A stretch of DNA of 28,482 nucleotides from a virus (IMGVR_UViG_3300048839_000152:1-28482), one strand, 5' to 3'. Shown: positions 4,743-14,269, numbered from the stretch's first letter. The notes: generated by a model not told the origin, from the letters alone. Program-made: numbers and translations.

Positions 4743-7337
4743 TCAATCTCCGATGAAATAGGTAATCTCCAGACACAAATAGTCATTGGTTGAAAATGCC
4801 GACTGTGGGCGAATGGTGCCATCGTTGGCGATGACAACTCGCACAGCGCCAGGCGTACCGTAACAGGTGAACTGCCGTGCATTCCCTGGTCGATACTCGC
4901 TGACGAGCGTGTAAATGCTGGTATTGCTGGAAATACTGCCCGATGCCTGCAAAACGCCTTTGATGCTGACCAGCGTTCCGAAGCGCTTGACGCCAAATGC
5001 CGTGTTGCCGCTGCCGTAGTTATTCCACCCGCCGCCCGGCGTCAGGGCGCTCCAGTCGTAACCGGTTGTGACAGCCAGGATGCGCCCGTTGACATCGAGC
5101 ATCGCAGCCGGACTCGTCGTGCCTATGCCAACCTTACCGTCATACGTCGCGGCCAGTGGAGTAGAGTACACAGCGTTATTGACCACATACTCCAAGCGAA
5201 ACATCGCGTCGGCAGAGTTATTAGACAACTCCCATCCGTAATTTGCCGAAGTCGACAATCGGAGTGGCACTTTTCCGCTACTCCTGTGAACCTGCAATGC
5301 AACCTGTGGATCAGACAGACCGATGCCTACGTTACCACCATCCAGGCAAATTGTAGGCGCTTTGATCGTCAACAGCCGACGCGTGACTGTGCCCGCATTA
5401 TTGGAAATTGTGTTGGCTGGCATTTCAATGACAGCATCCCAGGCATGAGTGTTGTGCGGGATGCTGCCCGTGTACCACTCAACATAGTGCTGCGACGACA
5501 CGTAAATGCGCAACCACTCCAGCCCAGGATAGCTGTAGTACAACGGCCCTGAGTAGATACTGTTGTATCCCCAATCAGTCGTACCCGGTTTGTCCCATAG
5601 CGAAATGCGCTGATTGATCGCTGGCAAAACTGGCGACGCACCAGGCTCTGTTGTCGGATATTCTATCGTGGTGCTTAGCTGCCGATAACCGTTGGCATTC
5701 AGCAACACATCGCCCGCACCCGCTACGAAATTGCCAGATGTGTCGCCATACCACTGCAGGGTGTTGTTGTTGTAGCCAGCAATGCGCCCGACACTGGAGT
5801 CTCGCCAGATGCGCAAGCCGGTGTAGTTGCTGCCAAGCGTACCGGTTCCCTGCCTTATTTCGCCCGACGTGCCGATGGTCATCACGCCGGCAAAATAGCT
5901 GTTGCCGGACGGATCGAGCACAATCATATCCGTCGTGTACTGCCGTAGGCGCACGCCATTCGTCGGATCGATGACAATGTTTGGCTGTCCGCTGGCATAC
6001 TTGCCCAGCCCGACGCCCATCATGTTGGAGCCGTAGCCGTACAGTCCATTCAGATTGCCGATGGCCCACGCTTCCGACCAATCATTATAGCGTGATGGAT
6101 CGCCCGAATTGCGTATATTTCCGACGATGGTCGGGCCGACTTGGCTCGCACTCTTTACGCCACGCACAGAGTAAAGATCGATCCACCCGCTGCCAGTGTC
6201 GCCTGTGTTGAAAATGGCGTCACCGGCGAACCACTCATTCGCCCCAGAGCCATCCAGATTGCGCGTTACGCCGTAACTGTACTCGGTTGCGCTAATCGTC
6301 ACCGGGCCGGATATGATGCGCAAGAACTCTACCTTGCCATCTGCTTCCAGATAGGTAATGTCGCCATACGACACGTCAACCACACCCACCTGCATTTGAT
6401 TGTGCCGCACATAAATCGTCGTGTCGCCTGTTGCCAAATCTCTCGTCAGCGTCGTGGTTGGTCCAACCAAAACACGCCCGCCAATGGTCGCACTGGTGTT
6501 TTGTGCTACCAACGTTTCGACCCACAACTCAGCGGCGTGCAGGGTCAAGTATTTTTTCGACAGCATGCCCAGATTGATGTCGTAATTTGTTGCGGGCAGT
6601 ACATCGTTCCCCACTGGATCGATGGTGATGTCTCCAGCAGGCTGGAGCGTCAGATTGCCCGCCGCCGTATCCAGTAGCGGCGAACGCAACCTGTCCGACG
6701 CAACCAGGCGCACCAGTGACAGATAGCCACTGGCGTCACTTGCCAGAATCGACGCCGCTGCCCCTGGATTGCTGCTGCTTGTGACTGCGTGCGTGTGACT
6801 GCCGCTGGCGCTGTTGGTTGAGGATACTGTCAGCGTGCCAGGTGTCGTCAGCGCAACATCATCAGCATTGACGGTGATACCGTTGCCTGCACCCACGGCA
6901 AACACGCCGGCACTGTGCGTCAATCCAGCACCAGCCAAGCCGCTTAGATTTTGCCAAGCTGCCGCCGTGCCGCTACCCGTACCGATGTACTGGTAATTAG
7001 CGCCCGTTGTGATCCCAACGGTGTCAGCGCCCACTGTAATCAGCGTGCCAGCACCGACGTTCAGCGTTAGGTCACTCGACAACGCACCGCCGCCTGTTAG
7101 CCCGCTGCCAGCCATGACGGTGCGAGTTGTGCGCACGACGGTCGAATCAACGGCAACAGCATCAGCCGCAACGCTGATGCCTGAGCCTGCGACAACATCC
7201 AACGTAGTACCTGTCAGCGTCAATCCGTCACCCGCTACCCAATCCACTGGCGTACCGGAACCAGTCACGCCGATGATGTTGGTTGAGCGATTGACTCGCC
7301 TACTGTCGATGATGCGTTGCGCTTGTCGTTTCGGCAT
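4743..7337 (-). CDS. Tail fibre / receptor-binding protein
   Basis: 864 residues, built as expected for a trimeric tail fibre. A short basic N-terminus likely attaches it to the tail tip. Residues 30-170 carry repeats of the G-x-G-[IL]-x-[IV]-x-A-D-x-[IV] type that form beta-rich shafts. A SHTHAV motif lies near 180 (His-x-His pairs can bind metal in some fibres). Long glycine/serine-rich beta regions follow. Two copies of the VGIG...SP...L.V motif (VGIGTTSPAAMLDVNG begins near 736) are typical of adhesins and fibres. The last 80 residues resemble phage fibre tip domains (G.LVSIKGVLQASGSI.. and VIANDGTIRP). It acts outside the cell in host recognition. The start follows the previous stop by 3 nt. 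Confidence 0.85.
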   Translation of the reverse strand: MPKRQAQRIIDSRRVNRSTNIIGVTGSGTPVDWVAGDGLTLTGTTLDVVAGSGISVAADAVAVDSTVVRTTRTVMAGSGLTGGGALSSDLTLNVGAGTLITVGADTVGITTGANYQYIGTGSGTAAAWQNLSGLAGAGLTHSAGVFAVGAGNGITVNADDVALTTPGTLTVSSTNSASGSHTHAVTSSSNPGAAASILASDASGYLSLVRLVASDRLRSPLLDTAAGNLTLQPAGDITIDPVGNDVLPATNYDINLGMLSKKYLTLHAAELWVETLVAQNTSATIGGRVLVGPTTTLTRDLATGDTTIYVRHNQMQVGVVDVSYGDITYLEADGKVEFLRIISGPVTISATEYSYGVTRNLDGSGANEWFAGDAIFNTGDTGSGWIDLYSVRGVKSASQVGPTIVGNIRNSGDPSRYNDWSEAWAIGNLNGLYGYGSNMMGVGLGKYASGQPNIVIDPTNGVRLRQYTTDMIVLDPSGNSYFAGVMTIGTSGEIRQGTGTLGSNYTGLRIWRDSSVGRIAGYNNNTLQWYGDTSGNFVAGAGDVLLNANGYRQLSTTIEYPTTEPGASPVLPAINQRISLWDKPGTTDWGYNSIYSGPLYYSYPGLEWLRIYVSSQHYVEWYTGSIPHNTHAWDAVIEMPANTISNNAGTVTRRLLTIKAPTICLDGGNVGIGLSDPQVALQVHRSSGKVPLRLSTSANYGWELSNNSADAMFRLEYVVNNAVYSTPLAATYDGKVGIGTTSPAAMLDVNGRILAVTTGYDWSALTPGGGWNNYGSGNTAFGVKRFGTLVSIKGVLQASGSISSNTSIYTLVSEYRPGNARQFTCYGTPGAVRVVIANDGTIRPQSAFSTNDYLCLEITYFIGD

Positions 7338-7340
7338 TCT

Positions 7341-8534
7341 CTACGCCGCCTCATCCAACCATAGCGTGTCGGCTTCGTGAACGTAGAACGTCCCGCCCGG
7401 TGCGAGCCAGTCCACGCTATCTAAATCCAGCGAACCGTACCCCGTGCCGTCCGTGGACAGGCTAGTGTCATCATACACGCTTGCCGGGTCTTTGAGCGTG
7501 GCGGCTGTCGAGCCTGCACGGATGTAATGCAGGTAACGCTTCGTTTTGCGCAATGTCCACTGAGGATGATCCACCGTCTTATACGTGATGGCATGATGCC
7601 ACGGTATCACGTCCGTAATCGCCTCGACAGCATCCAGCACGGTTTTGTACTTATTGAGGTTCGTCGCATTTGGCAACGTGTCGCCGTGTGACCAGGTTGG
7701 TGCATAGCCTGCCGGAACCGTGCCGGATTCGTAGAGGTCTGTCAGCATTGCGGCGCCAGACTGATTTCTGAACTCGAATGAGTACCAGTTACCAACAGCA
7801 GGCCCGCCGCTTACGCCAGTCAGGTCAATCTGCACGGTGATTCCGTTGCCCGTGGTTTCTTCGTTATAGACTGACGTGCCGTTGACCAGGAGCCGATTGC
7901 TTGCGTCCCCACTGGCATTGTATGCCACATTCAGGTAACGCAGGCGTCTTTGCAACGTAAACGTGGTAGAGGTCGTCACACGATACAGGGCTGGGGACGG
8001 TGACACGATGATAGGCGCCAGTTGCGTGATGGCTGTGCCGATAGTGTTGAGTTGCGCCGCCGTGGGCGTGTCAGTTGCCCCCCAACTGTGGGGCGACGTG
8101 TACGTGCCGCCCGTCACCGCCGACGATAGTTGGTTGCTTTCAAACACGTTGAGCGTGTTCGTGCTGGCATTGTCCTCATCGGTGTAGCGCACTTCTACAC
8201 GGTAGAAATCGCCCACGGCAGGCCCGCCGCTGATGCCAACCAGGGACGTATTGTGCGTGTAGCCTGCTGGACGCAACGTTTCGTCACTCCAAATCTGTGT
8301 GCCGTTGACGAATATCTTTGTCGTTGCAGCATCGCCGCTAGTCTGGTAGGTGACGTGCAGGTAATCCCACTTGCGCCGCATCCAGTACGTGTTGTCGTTT
8401 CCGGTGCGGTAGAAGATGCCTGTCGGTGCCTGTGATGCACCTTGCAGCGCATTAGCGCATTCGGTAAGCGTATTCAGCATGGATGCAGACAACAATGCAC
8501 CCGTGACGAACGTTGGCGGTGATAGCGTAATCAT
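7341..8534 (-). CDS. Minor tail protein built of three tandem repeats
   Basis: 397 residues in three units (about 1-148, 149-278, 279-397). Each has a W-x-x-x-D-x-x-x-x-x-x-L-N helix region followed by a beta domain. That domain contains [RK]-R-x-x-Y-L-H/N-V-x-Y, an N-G-T segment and, in the first two copies, a nearly identical SGGPAVG loop. The third unit is diverged. The position between the hub-like protein and the tail fibre, with overlapping or closely spaced starts, points to a tail tip component or fibre adaptor. The start ATG overlaps the previous stop by one base (TGATG) and GGAGG lies upstream. Confidence 0.7.
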   Translation of the reverse strand: MITLSPPTFVTGALLSASMLNTLTECANALQGASQAPTGIFYRTGNDNTYWMRRKWDYLHVTYQTSGDAATTKIFVNGTQIWSDETLRPAGYTHNTSLVGISGGPAVGDFYRVEVRYTDEDNASTNTLNVFESNQLSSAVTGGTYTSPHSWGATDTPTAAQLNTIGTAITQLAPIIVSPSPALYRVTTSTTFTLQRRLRYLNVAYNASGDASNRLLVNGTSVYNEETTGNGITVQIDLTGVSGGPAVGNWYSFEFRNQSGAAMLTDLYESGTVPAGYAPTWSHGDTLPNATNLNKYKTVLDAVEAITDVIPWHHAITYKTVDHPQWTLRKTKRYLHYIRAGSTAATLKDPASVYDDTSLSTDGTGYGSLDLDSVDWLAPGGTFYVHEADTLWLDEAA

Positions 8535-10039
8535 CAGTAAAACAGCCTCCGAGTGCTACCAAGCGCATGTGTGCCGATGATGAAATAGTTGTTGTCGTGA
8601 GCGAACACGTTAGCCGCATGCACCGCTTCCAAGTCCTGAGTAAACCCGTTTTCGTCCAACATCCAACGGATGCCAACCACGTAGCAGGCAACCGTACTCG
8701 ACATGATGCCATAGGCGCCAGTGTTGTCTATGGTAATCCTGTCGCCAAGTCGCCGGTCTGGATTGCCCGGTGTGCCTATCAGAAAAAACGTCAGGCGTGG
8801 ATACTCTGACACATCCAGCACACGTTGTGCTAGTGTCTGCGCTTGCGGCATTGATTGAATATACGGATTGCCGCCGACACGCCGATTCCGATTGATGCGC
8901 CCGGCGAAATAAGCCGAGTTTGCCCCGTTTGCTGCGCTCGTCCTGGTGACTTCCTGCTCAGGCCCGCCGATGACAGGTCTGCCGAGTATGCGCAGTTTCG
9001 TGAGGTACGCCGTCACCGTGCCAGTGTTGGCGATGACCAGTGTTGCACGCTGCGCCTTGTAGGTTGGCGTCACCGTGACGTTGGCAGTTGCACTTGCCCC
9101 GCCTGCGGTACGTGCGGCAAAGTCAATCGATGATACCGTGTAGACAGGTGCATCGAATCTCGCCGTGACGGTTTCTGTTTTGCCAGGTTGCACGGTGACA
9201 ATTGACTCAGACTCCCAAACCACGTCAACGCCGCCAACGATGCGGGGTGATGCCTCTACCGTGACTTCGTTGTACAGGTCAGTGTCATCGTAGGCGAATT
9301 CCATGCGTTGCCACGATGCAGGCGTATACGTCTGTTGGCTTGTCGTGCTGCGTGTCTCTGTCTGCCATGCCGCCATGTTTTCGTACCGGAATGCGCCGCT
9401 ATGGTCAGCGTAGAATCTGCCACCGCACGCAGCAGCCAGAAGCCACATTTCTTCTAGCAGACTCTCGTCATCCATCCACGGGTAGGGAATCAGGAACAGC
9501 CCGCCATCCAGATCAAGGTTGTCAACTGTGAAACCGTTATCCGGATCGGTAATCCAGTTGAGCATGATTCCCGCCTCAGTGTCAGGCGAGTTCACGTCAG
9601 AATAGAACAAACTTTGTGAGGATGACCAACGCCGATTGAGCAGCAACTCGTCCCACGTCCGACAATCGAATGTCACCGTGCTAGTTTCGTTCCACGTTGG
9701 AGCCTGAGCCGCAGGCAGTTTCAGCACGCCATAGAAGATGGCGTAGTCGTTGCTGCCATTGTCAATCGACACGTACAGGCGGCATTTGCGCATGTAGCTT
9801 CCACCGTTGGCGATGTCGGCGTAAATTGCGCTTGACGAGTTGAGCGGCGAATACCTGCCATCATGGTTGGCAAGCGTGACCGTCATCTGTCCAGTGATGC
9901 CTGCTCCACCAACCAGTGACGAAAACGGAGCCGCATAGCGCACGTCACCCTGCGCACTGATGAACCGTGACGATTCGTCGGTGTATGCGCCGTTGCCATC
10001 CCAATCGACCTCAAACGTGGTGACAATGTTACGTGCCAT
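8534..10039 (-). CDS. Tail hub / tail-associated baseplate protein
   Basis: 501 residues. Length, position after the distal tail protein and before the fibres, and beta-rich sequence match siphovirus hub proteins of the Tal/gp27-like type. The N-terminus (FEVDWDGNGAYTDESSRFIS) is characteristic of minor tail proteins in many siphoviruses. It leads to a MTVTLANHDGRYSPLN segment. The middle has a long mostly helical/beta region (WMDDESLLEEMWLLAAACGG) resembling the hub fold. No peptidase or lysozyme domain is visible. It would close the tail tube and organise the tip. Confidence 0.7.
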   Translation of the reverse strand: MARNIVTTFEVDWDGNGAYTDESSRFISAQGDVRYAAPFSSLVGGAGITGQMTVTLANHDGRYSPLNSSSAIYADIANGGSYMRKCRLYVSIDNGSNDYAIFYGVLKLPAAQAPTWNETSTVTFDCRTWDELLLNRRWSSSQSLFYSDVNSPDTEAGIMLNWITDPDNGFTVDNLDLDGGLFLIPYPWMDDESLLEEMWLLAAACGGRFYADHSGAFRYENMAAWQTETRSTTSQQTYTPASWQRMEFAYDDTDLYNEVTVEASPRIVGGVDVVWESESIVTVQPGKTETVTARFDAPVYTVSSIDFAARTAGGASATANVTVTPTYKAQRATLVIANTGTVTAYLTKLRILGRPVIGGPEQEVTRTSAANGANSAYFAGRINRNRRVGGNPYIQSMPQAQTLAQRVLDVSEYPRLTFFLIGTPGNPDRRLGDRITIDNTGAYGIMSSTVACYVVGIRWMLDENGFTQDLEAVHAANVFAHDNNYFIIGTHALGSTRRLFY

Positions 10040-10042
10040 CGC

Positions 10043-10444
10043 CTACACTTCTTCCAAGTACAACGTGACTCTCCACCTCAGCGAACCGCCGCCCTGCATG
10101 AATGAGTCCATTGTCATGCCTGGCGAGTCAGGGTCACGATTGACGTTGTATGTCGTATTCGTCGGTGACAGGAATTGTGCGTAGCCATCATCGAGCCAGG
10201 CGTAGGCGGTGACAAGCGTATTTTTGTCCGAGTCGGTCAGCCCAGGCCAAGTCAGGCGAAACTTACGCTTGGCGTTGGCTGACACCAAGTCAATTGTCAC
10301 CGTGCCATCTGCCATGCGCCGCATCCCGCCACGATATGCGATTGTTTCGCTGTAGCCATCTGCCGCTGCAACGTGCGGGAGCAGCGTGTAATGCGTGTTG
10401 ATTGTGCCTGCGACGTTACTGCCGATGCGTGGTTGTGTTGCCAT
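10043..10444 (-). CDS. Probable distal tail protein
   Basis: 133 residues. The start at 10444 overlaps the tape measure stop (TAATG). The upstream extension of the frame is antisense-free but lies inside the tape measure gene and lacks a ribosome site. The sequence is beta-rich, with an aromatic central motif (FRLTWPGLTDSDKNTLVTAY) and a C-terminal RWRVTLYLEEV. That ending is common in siphovirus distal tail or minor tail proteins placed right after the tape measure. It would cap the tube and connect to the hub. Assignment rests mainly on position and general sequence style. Confidence 0.65.
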   Translation of the reverse strand: MATQPRIGSNVAGTINTHYTLLPHVAAADGYSETIAYRGGMRRMADGTVTIDLVSANAKRKFRLTWPGLTDSDKNTLVTAYAWLDDGYAQFLSPTNTTYNVNRDPDSPGMTMDSFMQGGGSLRWRVTLYLEEV

Positions 10445-12963
10445 TACACAGCCCCCCCTGTTGCGCCTGTCCTGCCGCCTTGCATGGCGATTGCCGCCTG
10501 CACGCCTGGCGTCACCGCTGCAATCAGCACGGCAATCAGCCCGCCCGGTACGTTGCCGGAGACAGCAGCAAGGAATCCGCTGCCCCATTGCGCACCGTAA
10601 CTCTGGCCCGCCACGTAGATGGCTTGCAGATTGTCCTCAGCGCCCAACTGCGTGGCTAGTGCCGCTACCATGCGTGCGCCAACGTCGCCGGCTGTGACAG
10701 CCGACACAGCACCATCGCCAAACACAGCGCCGATGCCTTCCGTGCTACTGCCACCGCCGAGTACTGACGACGCTGCACTTTGCGCTTGCTCCAAGCTAAT
10801 GCCAAGTTCGCCCGCCAACTCTGTAGCGATCTCTGTCGCCAGTGATGCCATGTTGGACTCACCAAGCAACGCACGTTTGACGAGTTCCTTCGCTCTGGAC
10901 TTGTCGAGCAACTCAGGACGTAACCCCGCCTCGAAGTCCTTGAGGATTTGCGCAGCCGCCTGCTTTGGGTCGCCTGCCGTGCTGATTTGCTCCCAAATCT
11001 CTGGGAACGTATCACGGATGTACGATGTCCAGGGCGATTCAAACCCACGCACGGCAATGTCAGCAAGTCGGCGTGCAGGTTCCTCGACTGCATCCTCACG
11101 TCCGAGGATGTCACCAAGATTGATGCCCGACTTCAGCGCACCGGACAGCACAGACTTGACACGGTTGGCGAGGTCGTTGAGTTCGCTGTCAACGCCACTT
11201 CCGCCACCGCCCCCGCCGCCTGTCATCTGGCTAATCAGGTCAGCGGCGATGCCTCTGCCGCCGATGCCCGCTTGCCGCTGTGCCAGTTTGCCGCTAATGC
11301 TGCTGAACTTGCCCCCCGCAAGCCCGCCTGCGCCTGCACCCCTGCCCATGCTGGGCAGTCCGCTAGTCGGGTCGAAGTCGAGTCCACGGAAGCCTTCACG
11401 GAAGCCCCGTGTGTTTGGTCTCCATCCGCTTTCGGCTTGCATGGCACGGATCGAGCCGCTAACGGCATTCGTCCAACCAAGTACATCCCTCAGCATGGCG
11501 ATTAGTGCCTGCCCTGCCGGAATGCCCGCAAGCAATCCGCCGCTCACGGAATCGCCCATCTCAGGCCCGGCGCTGATGACGTTCCCAATCTCGCCAATCA
11601 GCACGTCAAGGATTGCCGCCAGGTCGTCACCCGCTACGCCGGATGCTTCCAAGTCAACGATGATTTTGGCAAGTCCCGCCTCGACACGTTTCATGCCTTC
11701 CAGACTAGCGTCAATGTCGCCAGTCTCGCCAAGCATCTTGGCAAACAGGCCATCAGCGCCGGACTTGCTGACCATCTCCGCTGCACGTTGGAACGCCGAT
11801 GACAGGTTGTCTACAGGCGTTACCGCTTCCTCAATTGCGCCGGTTGTCTCTGCGATGATGGGCAGAAACACCTGCATTGCGCCGCCCGTAACGCTGATTG
11901 CTTGCGCTAGACGTTCCTCTAGTTGCGCAATGTACCTCTCAGTGTCGGCTATCTGCTTGTCAATGGCTGCGGTATTTGCGGAGATAATGCCAGACACGTC
12001 AACGCCCGCTGGCACATCGACAAACGATTCATTCGCAATGTTGGCACGTTCGGCCTGCAATCGTGCCAGTTCGCCCCGCACTCTCTCCAGTTCCGGTGCG
12101 ACAATAGACTGGGCGAAAGGTTCTGATGATTTCCTGTAGTCTGCGCTCTGGTTCAATCCAGAACTGACAGACTGCAAAAAAGCGGCAATTTCTGCCGCCC
12201 GTGCATCTAGGAATGGAGCAAGCGACTCACCCAGTGACTTCTGGAAATTCGCCCACGCCGCATCCAACTGCGCAAAACCCTGCCCCGCTAGATTCTGCGC
12301 CTCTGAGTTGGCGTCACCCATCAGACTAGCGGAGGATGCAATCACGGAGTTGACCAACGCCTGCTTGCGCTCAGCGTCGGTCAGCGCAGCGGCAGATTTT
12401 CCGAGCGTGGCGGCGTAATCGGCTGTTACCTGCTCAAGATTGACGGTGATGCCGAGATTGTCCAGGATAAGCGGAGACATGCGACCCAGGCCGGTCACAA
12501 TGTCATTGAATGCCTGCGTGCTGGAAATGCCCATTGCCCGCCCGCGCGTGGCGGCAATCTGCAACAGGCCGGACATTTCCTCTGCCGTATCAGCCACGCC
12601 AAGCAATGCCGCTTTGTTGGCCGCAAGCATCAGGTCATAGTCGCTGATCATCCCACGGGAGGCACTGCGCAGGGATTCCAGAATGGCAGTAGCGTTGGCA
12701 GCGCCGCCCTGCACTTGCTCAAAGCTGGATTTGAGCGCAAGCGATTGAGCGCCCATCTTGGCGAGTTCGACAGTTGCGCCGGCAACCTGCGCACCAAAGG
12801 CGACAAGGCCCGCAACACCGAGAGCCTTGCCCATTGCGCCAAGTCCACCCGCCGCCGTACCCGCTACCTTGTCGAGTCCTGCAATGTCCTGCTGTACTCG
12901 CTTCAGCGTGGGCGATGCGGCATTCCGCGCATTTACTTTTATGTTAATGTCTTGGCTAGGCAT
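10444..12963 (-). CDS. Tape measure protein
   Basis: 839 residues, the second longest gene in the window. It lies directly after the tail chaperones and before the distal tail genes, the standard place. The N-terminus (INIKVNARNAASPTLKRVQQ) and the following alanine/glycine-rich helical region with AFNDIVTGLGRMSPLILDNL are typical of phage tape measures. A heptad-like helical region, a glycine-rich stretch near the middle (several consecutive glycines in TGGGGGGGSG) and a hydrophobic C-terminus (GGLIAVLIAAVTPGV) follow. It sets tail length and is ejected on infection. The start overlaps the end of the T frame and is preceded by GGGGA. No lytic enzyme domain is seen. Confidence 0.9.
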   Translation of the reverse strand: MPSQDINIKVNARNAASPTLKRVQQDIAGLDKVAGTAAGGLGAMGKALGVAGLVAFGAQVAGATVELAKMGAQSLALKSSFEQVQGGAANATAILESLRSASRGMISDYDLMLAANKAALLGVADTAEEMSGLLQIAATRGRAMGISSTQAFNDIVTGLGRMSPLILDNLGITVNLEQVTADYAATLGKSAAALTDAERKQALVNSVIASSASLMGDANSEAQNLAGQGFAQLDAAWANFQKSLGESLAPFLDARAAEIAAFLQSVSSGLNQSADYRKSSEPFAQSIVAPELERVRGELARLQAERANIANESFVDVPAGVDVSGIISANTAAIDKQIADTERYIAQLEERLAQAISVTGGAMQVFLPIIAETTGAIEEAVTPVDNLSSAFQRAAEMVSKSGADGLFAKMLGETGDIDASLEGMKRVEAGLAKIIVDLEASGVAGDDLAAILDVLIGEIGNVISAGPEMGDSVSGGLLAGIPAGQALIAMLRDVLGWTNAVSGSIRAMQAESGWRPNTRGFREGFRGLDFDPTSGLPSMGRGAGAGGLAGGKFSSISGKLAQRQAGIGGRGIAADLISQMTGGGGGGGSGVDSELNDLANRVKSVLSGALKSGINLGDILGREDAVEEPARRLADIAVRGFESPWTSYIRDTFPEIWEQISTAGDPKQAAAQILKDFEAGLRPELLDKSRAKELVKRALLGESNMASLATEIATELAGELGISLEQAQSAASSVLGGGSSTEGIGAVFGDGAVSAVTAGDVGARMVAALATQLGAEDNLQAIYVAGQSYGAQWGSGFLAAVSGNVPGGLIAVLIAAVTPGVQAAIAMQGGRTGATGGAV

Positions 12964-13297
12964 CGTCTATCCCCATCAGCCTGTCATGATGGCGAATCAT
13001 GCGCCATTCGTCGGCGCTCAGTGCGTCGGGCTTTAGCTTGTCGTCCGCTACCAGTTGCCGCCGTGCTTCTACTTCACGAATGCGGCGCACCTGTAGCGCC
13101 CGTGCCAGCCTATGCACATCCATGCTGTCAATCTGTGCAAGCGTCAGCCCTGGCAATGCTTCGAGCAGGTAGTTGTCTACGAGCGCTTGCGGCGCAAGGC
13201 GTATCAGGTCGTTGACTTGTCCGGGTCTGCGTTCGTCGTCCCCGCCGCTTGCGCTTCGACGTAAGACTTCAATGACGCCCGCAGTATCGTTTCCCCC
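12956..13297 (-). CDS. T part of the tail assembly chaperone, reached by -1 frameshift
   Basis: The frame downstream of the G protein is open from about 13430 to the stop at 12956. It has no good start codon or ribosome site (only a TTG at 13156) and lies in the -1 frame relative to G. The product (GLTLAQIDSMDVHRLARALQ...ALSADEWRMIRHHDRLMGI) matches the style of T domains of G/GT tail chaperones. The best slip point I see is the run GGGGGAAA at 13297-13290, where the G frame reads CTG GGG GAA. The heptamer is not a perfect X-XXY-YYZ. The stop overlaps the tape measure start. The given 5' end is the proposed slip point, not a start codon. Confidence 0.6.
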   Translation of the reverse strand, partial: GGNDTAGVIEVLRRSASGGDDERRPGQVNDLIRLAPQALVDNYLLEALPGLTLAQIDSMDVHRLARALQVRRIREVEARRQLVADDKLKPDALSADEWRMIRHHDRLMGIDDA

Positions 13298-13578
13298 AGG
13301 CTGCCAACTCTTGCCCGTTCCTGCACGCTCACAGCAAGAATCCAGTTGAACGTGCGCACATCTAGCTCTTGCCAGCGTTGCGTGAAAGCGTCTGGCGTAG
13401 ATACAGAATCGCCGTCAACCGTGCGGAGGTCAACGGCGATCATCTTACGCCCAACGAATGCCATCAGGTCAGCATCGCCCAAGCTATCCACCTGGCGCAA
13501 TTCGGCATAACTCCACACGTCGCCAAGCTCGACATAGCCGGATAGACCGTCAATGGTGCAATCGTAGCGTTGTGGCAT
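13204..13578 (-). CDS. Tail assembly chaperone, G protein
   Basis: 124 residues, start overlapping the previous stop by one base (TAATG). Size, acidic/polar character and position just before the tape measure fit the G protein, which with the GT fusion coats the tape measure during tail assembly and is absent from the virion. The C-terminal third overlaps an open -1 frame that continues to 12956, as expected for programmed frameshifting. The sequence has diverged too far for a family name beyond this context. Confidence 0.65.
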   Translation of the reverse strand: MPQRYDCTIDGLSGYVELGDVWSYAELRQVDSLGDADLMAFVGRKMIAVDLRTVDGDSVSTPDAFTQRWQELDVRTFNWILAVSVQERARVGSLGETILRASLKSYVEAQAAGTTNADPDKSTT

Positions 13579-13847
13579 TACCCCTCCAGTTCGGTAGAGG
13601 TTGATTCCATGTTGGTCAGCTCGAAGATGGGGCGACTCCAGTTGAAGTTTAGAATCAATTGCTCATCATCCTTCAGCTTGCTAATCGCCTCATACCATCC
13701 TGCGCTCAGCTTCTTGGGCACAAAAGTTACGTCAACAGTCAATGCATCACGTGCATCTATGTTGATACGCATCGATTGCACCAAATTAGCCGGAATGCCA
13801 AGCAACTCACAGATTGCTTTGCCGTATGCGTTGCTACGTTCCGCCAT
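13578..13847 (-). CDS. Small tail-module protein of unknown function
   Basis: 89 residues from an ATG with an excellent AAGGAGG site. The N-terminal helix includes KAICELLGIPANLVQSMRIN and is followed by beta segments (LTVDVTFVPKK; LILNFNWSRP). It sits between the tail tube gene and the chaperones. The LGIP...V..M.I......VTV pattern resembles small phage proteins that recur next to tail tube genes. No activity can be assigned. A structural or assembly role is inferred from the operon. Confidence 0.6.
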   Translation of the reverse strand: MAERSNAYGKAICELLGIPANLVQSMRINIDARDALTVDVTFVPKKLSAGWYEAISKLKDDEQLILNFNWSRPIFELTNMESTSTELEG

Positions 13848-13856
13848 GTTGCCTCC

Positions 13857-14258
13857 TTATGCCGCCGTGCGAGTCGGTGCGCCGCTGCAAGAGAACGTCA
13901 CCTGCCCCACATGCGCAGCGCCTACTGCATGGGTGCGAGTGTACGACGTGATTTCAGCGTTGCTAGTCCAGGTGTTCGTGACGGTTGTCGTGCCGTCCGT
14001 GAACGTGTGCACCAGCGTGCGCTTTGTGCCATCTCCGACATACGGCGCAATGTAGCCGTCTAGTGTCGGCGTGATGACAAGATCGCCCGTGATCTGATAC
14101 TCCACGCTGTCGGAAACGGATACCTTTCCCGTATCGCCCAACGTGGTCACGTCGATGCTTTGCCCGTTCATGCTGTACTGGATGTTAGACAAAAACCCAG
14201 TCAGCGCATTGCTATTCCAAGTCAGGGTAGTATTTCCCTGAGACTTAAACCCTGCCAT
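13857..14258 (-). CDS. Major tail protein (tail tube)
   Basis: 133 residues, ATG preceded by AGGAGG. The sequence is beta-rich and follows the usual tail tube plan. It opens with a polar strand (GNTTLTWNSNALTGFLSNIQ), has an IDVTTLGDTGKVSVSD segment, then strands ending in VGQVTFSCSGAPTR. The D-V-T-x-L-x-D signature is typical of siphovirus tube proteins. It would polymerise around the tape measure to form the tail. A second tube-like protein lies immediately upstream, so which one is the main tube subunit is not certain. I favour this one. Confidence 0.7.
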   Translation of the reverse strand: MAGFKSQGNTTLTWNSNALTGFLSNIQYSMNGQSIDVTTLGDTGKVSVSDSVEYQITGDLVITPTLDGYIAPYVGDGTKRTLVHTFTDGTTTVTNTWTSNAEITSYTRTHAVGAAHVGQVTFSCSGAPTRTAA

Positions 14259-14269
14259 TGTCGATCCTC

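Noticed and set aside
5651-6677. Several plus-strand open frames opposite the tail fibre gene
   Set aside because: Antisense shadows with no ribosome sites and compositions rich in Cys/Arg/His, unlike real genes here.
10619-12139. Long plus-strand open frame (506 codons) across the tape measure gene
   Set aside because: It is antisense to the tape measure gene, has serine/proline/alanine-rich composition typical of a shadow frame, and lacks a ribosome site.
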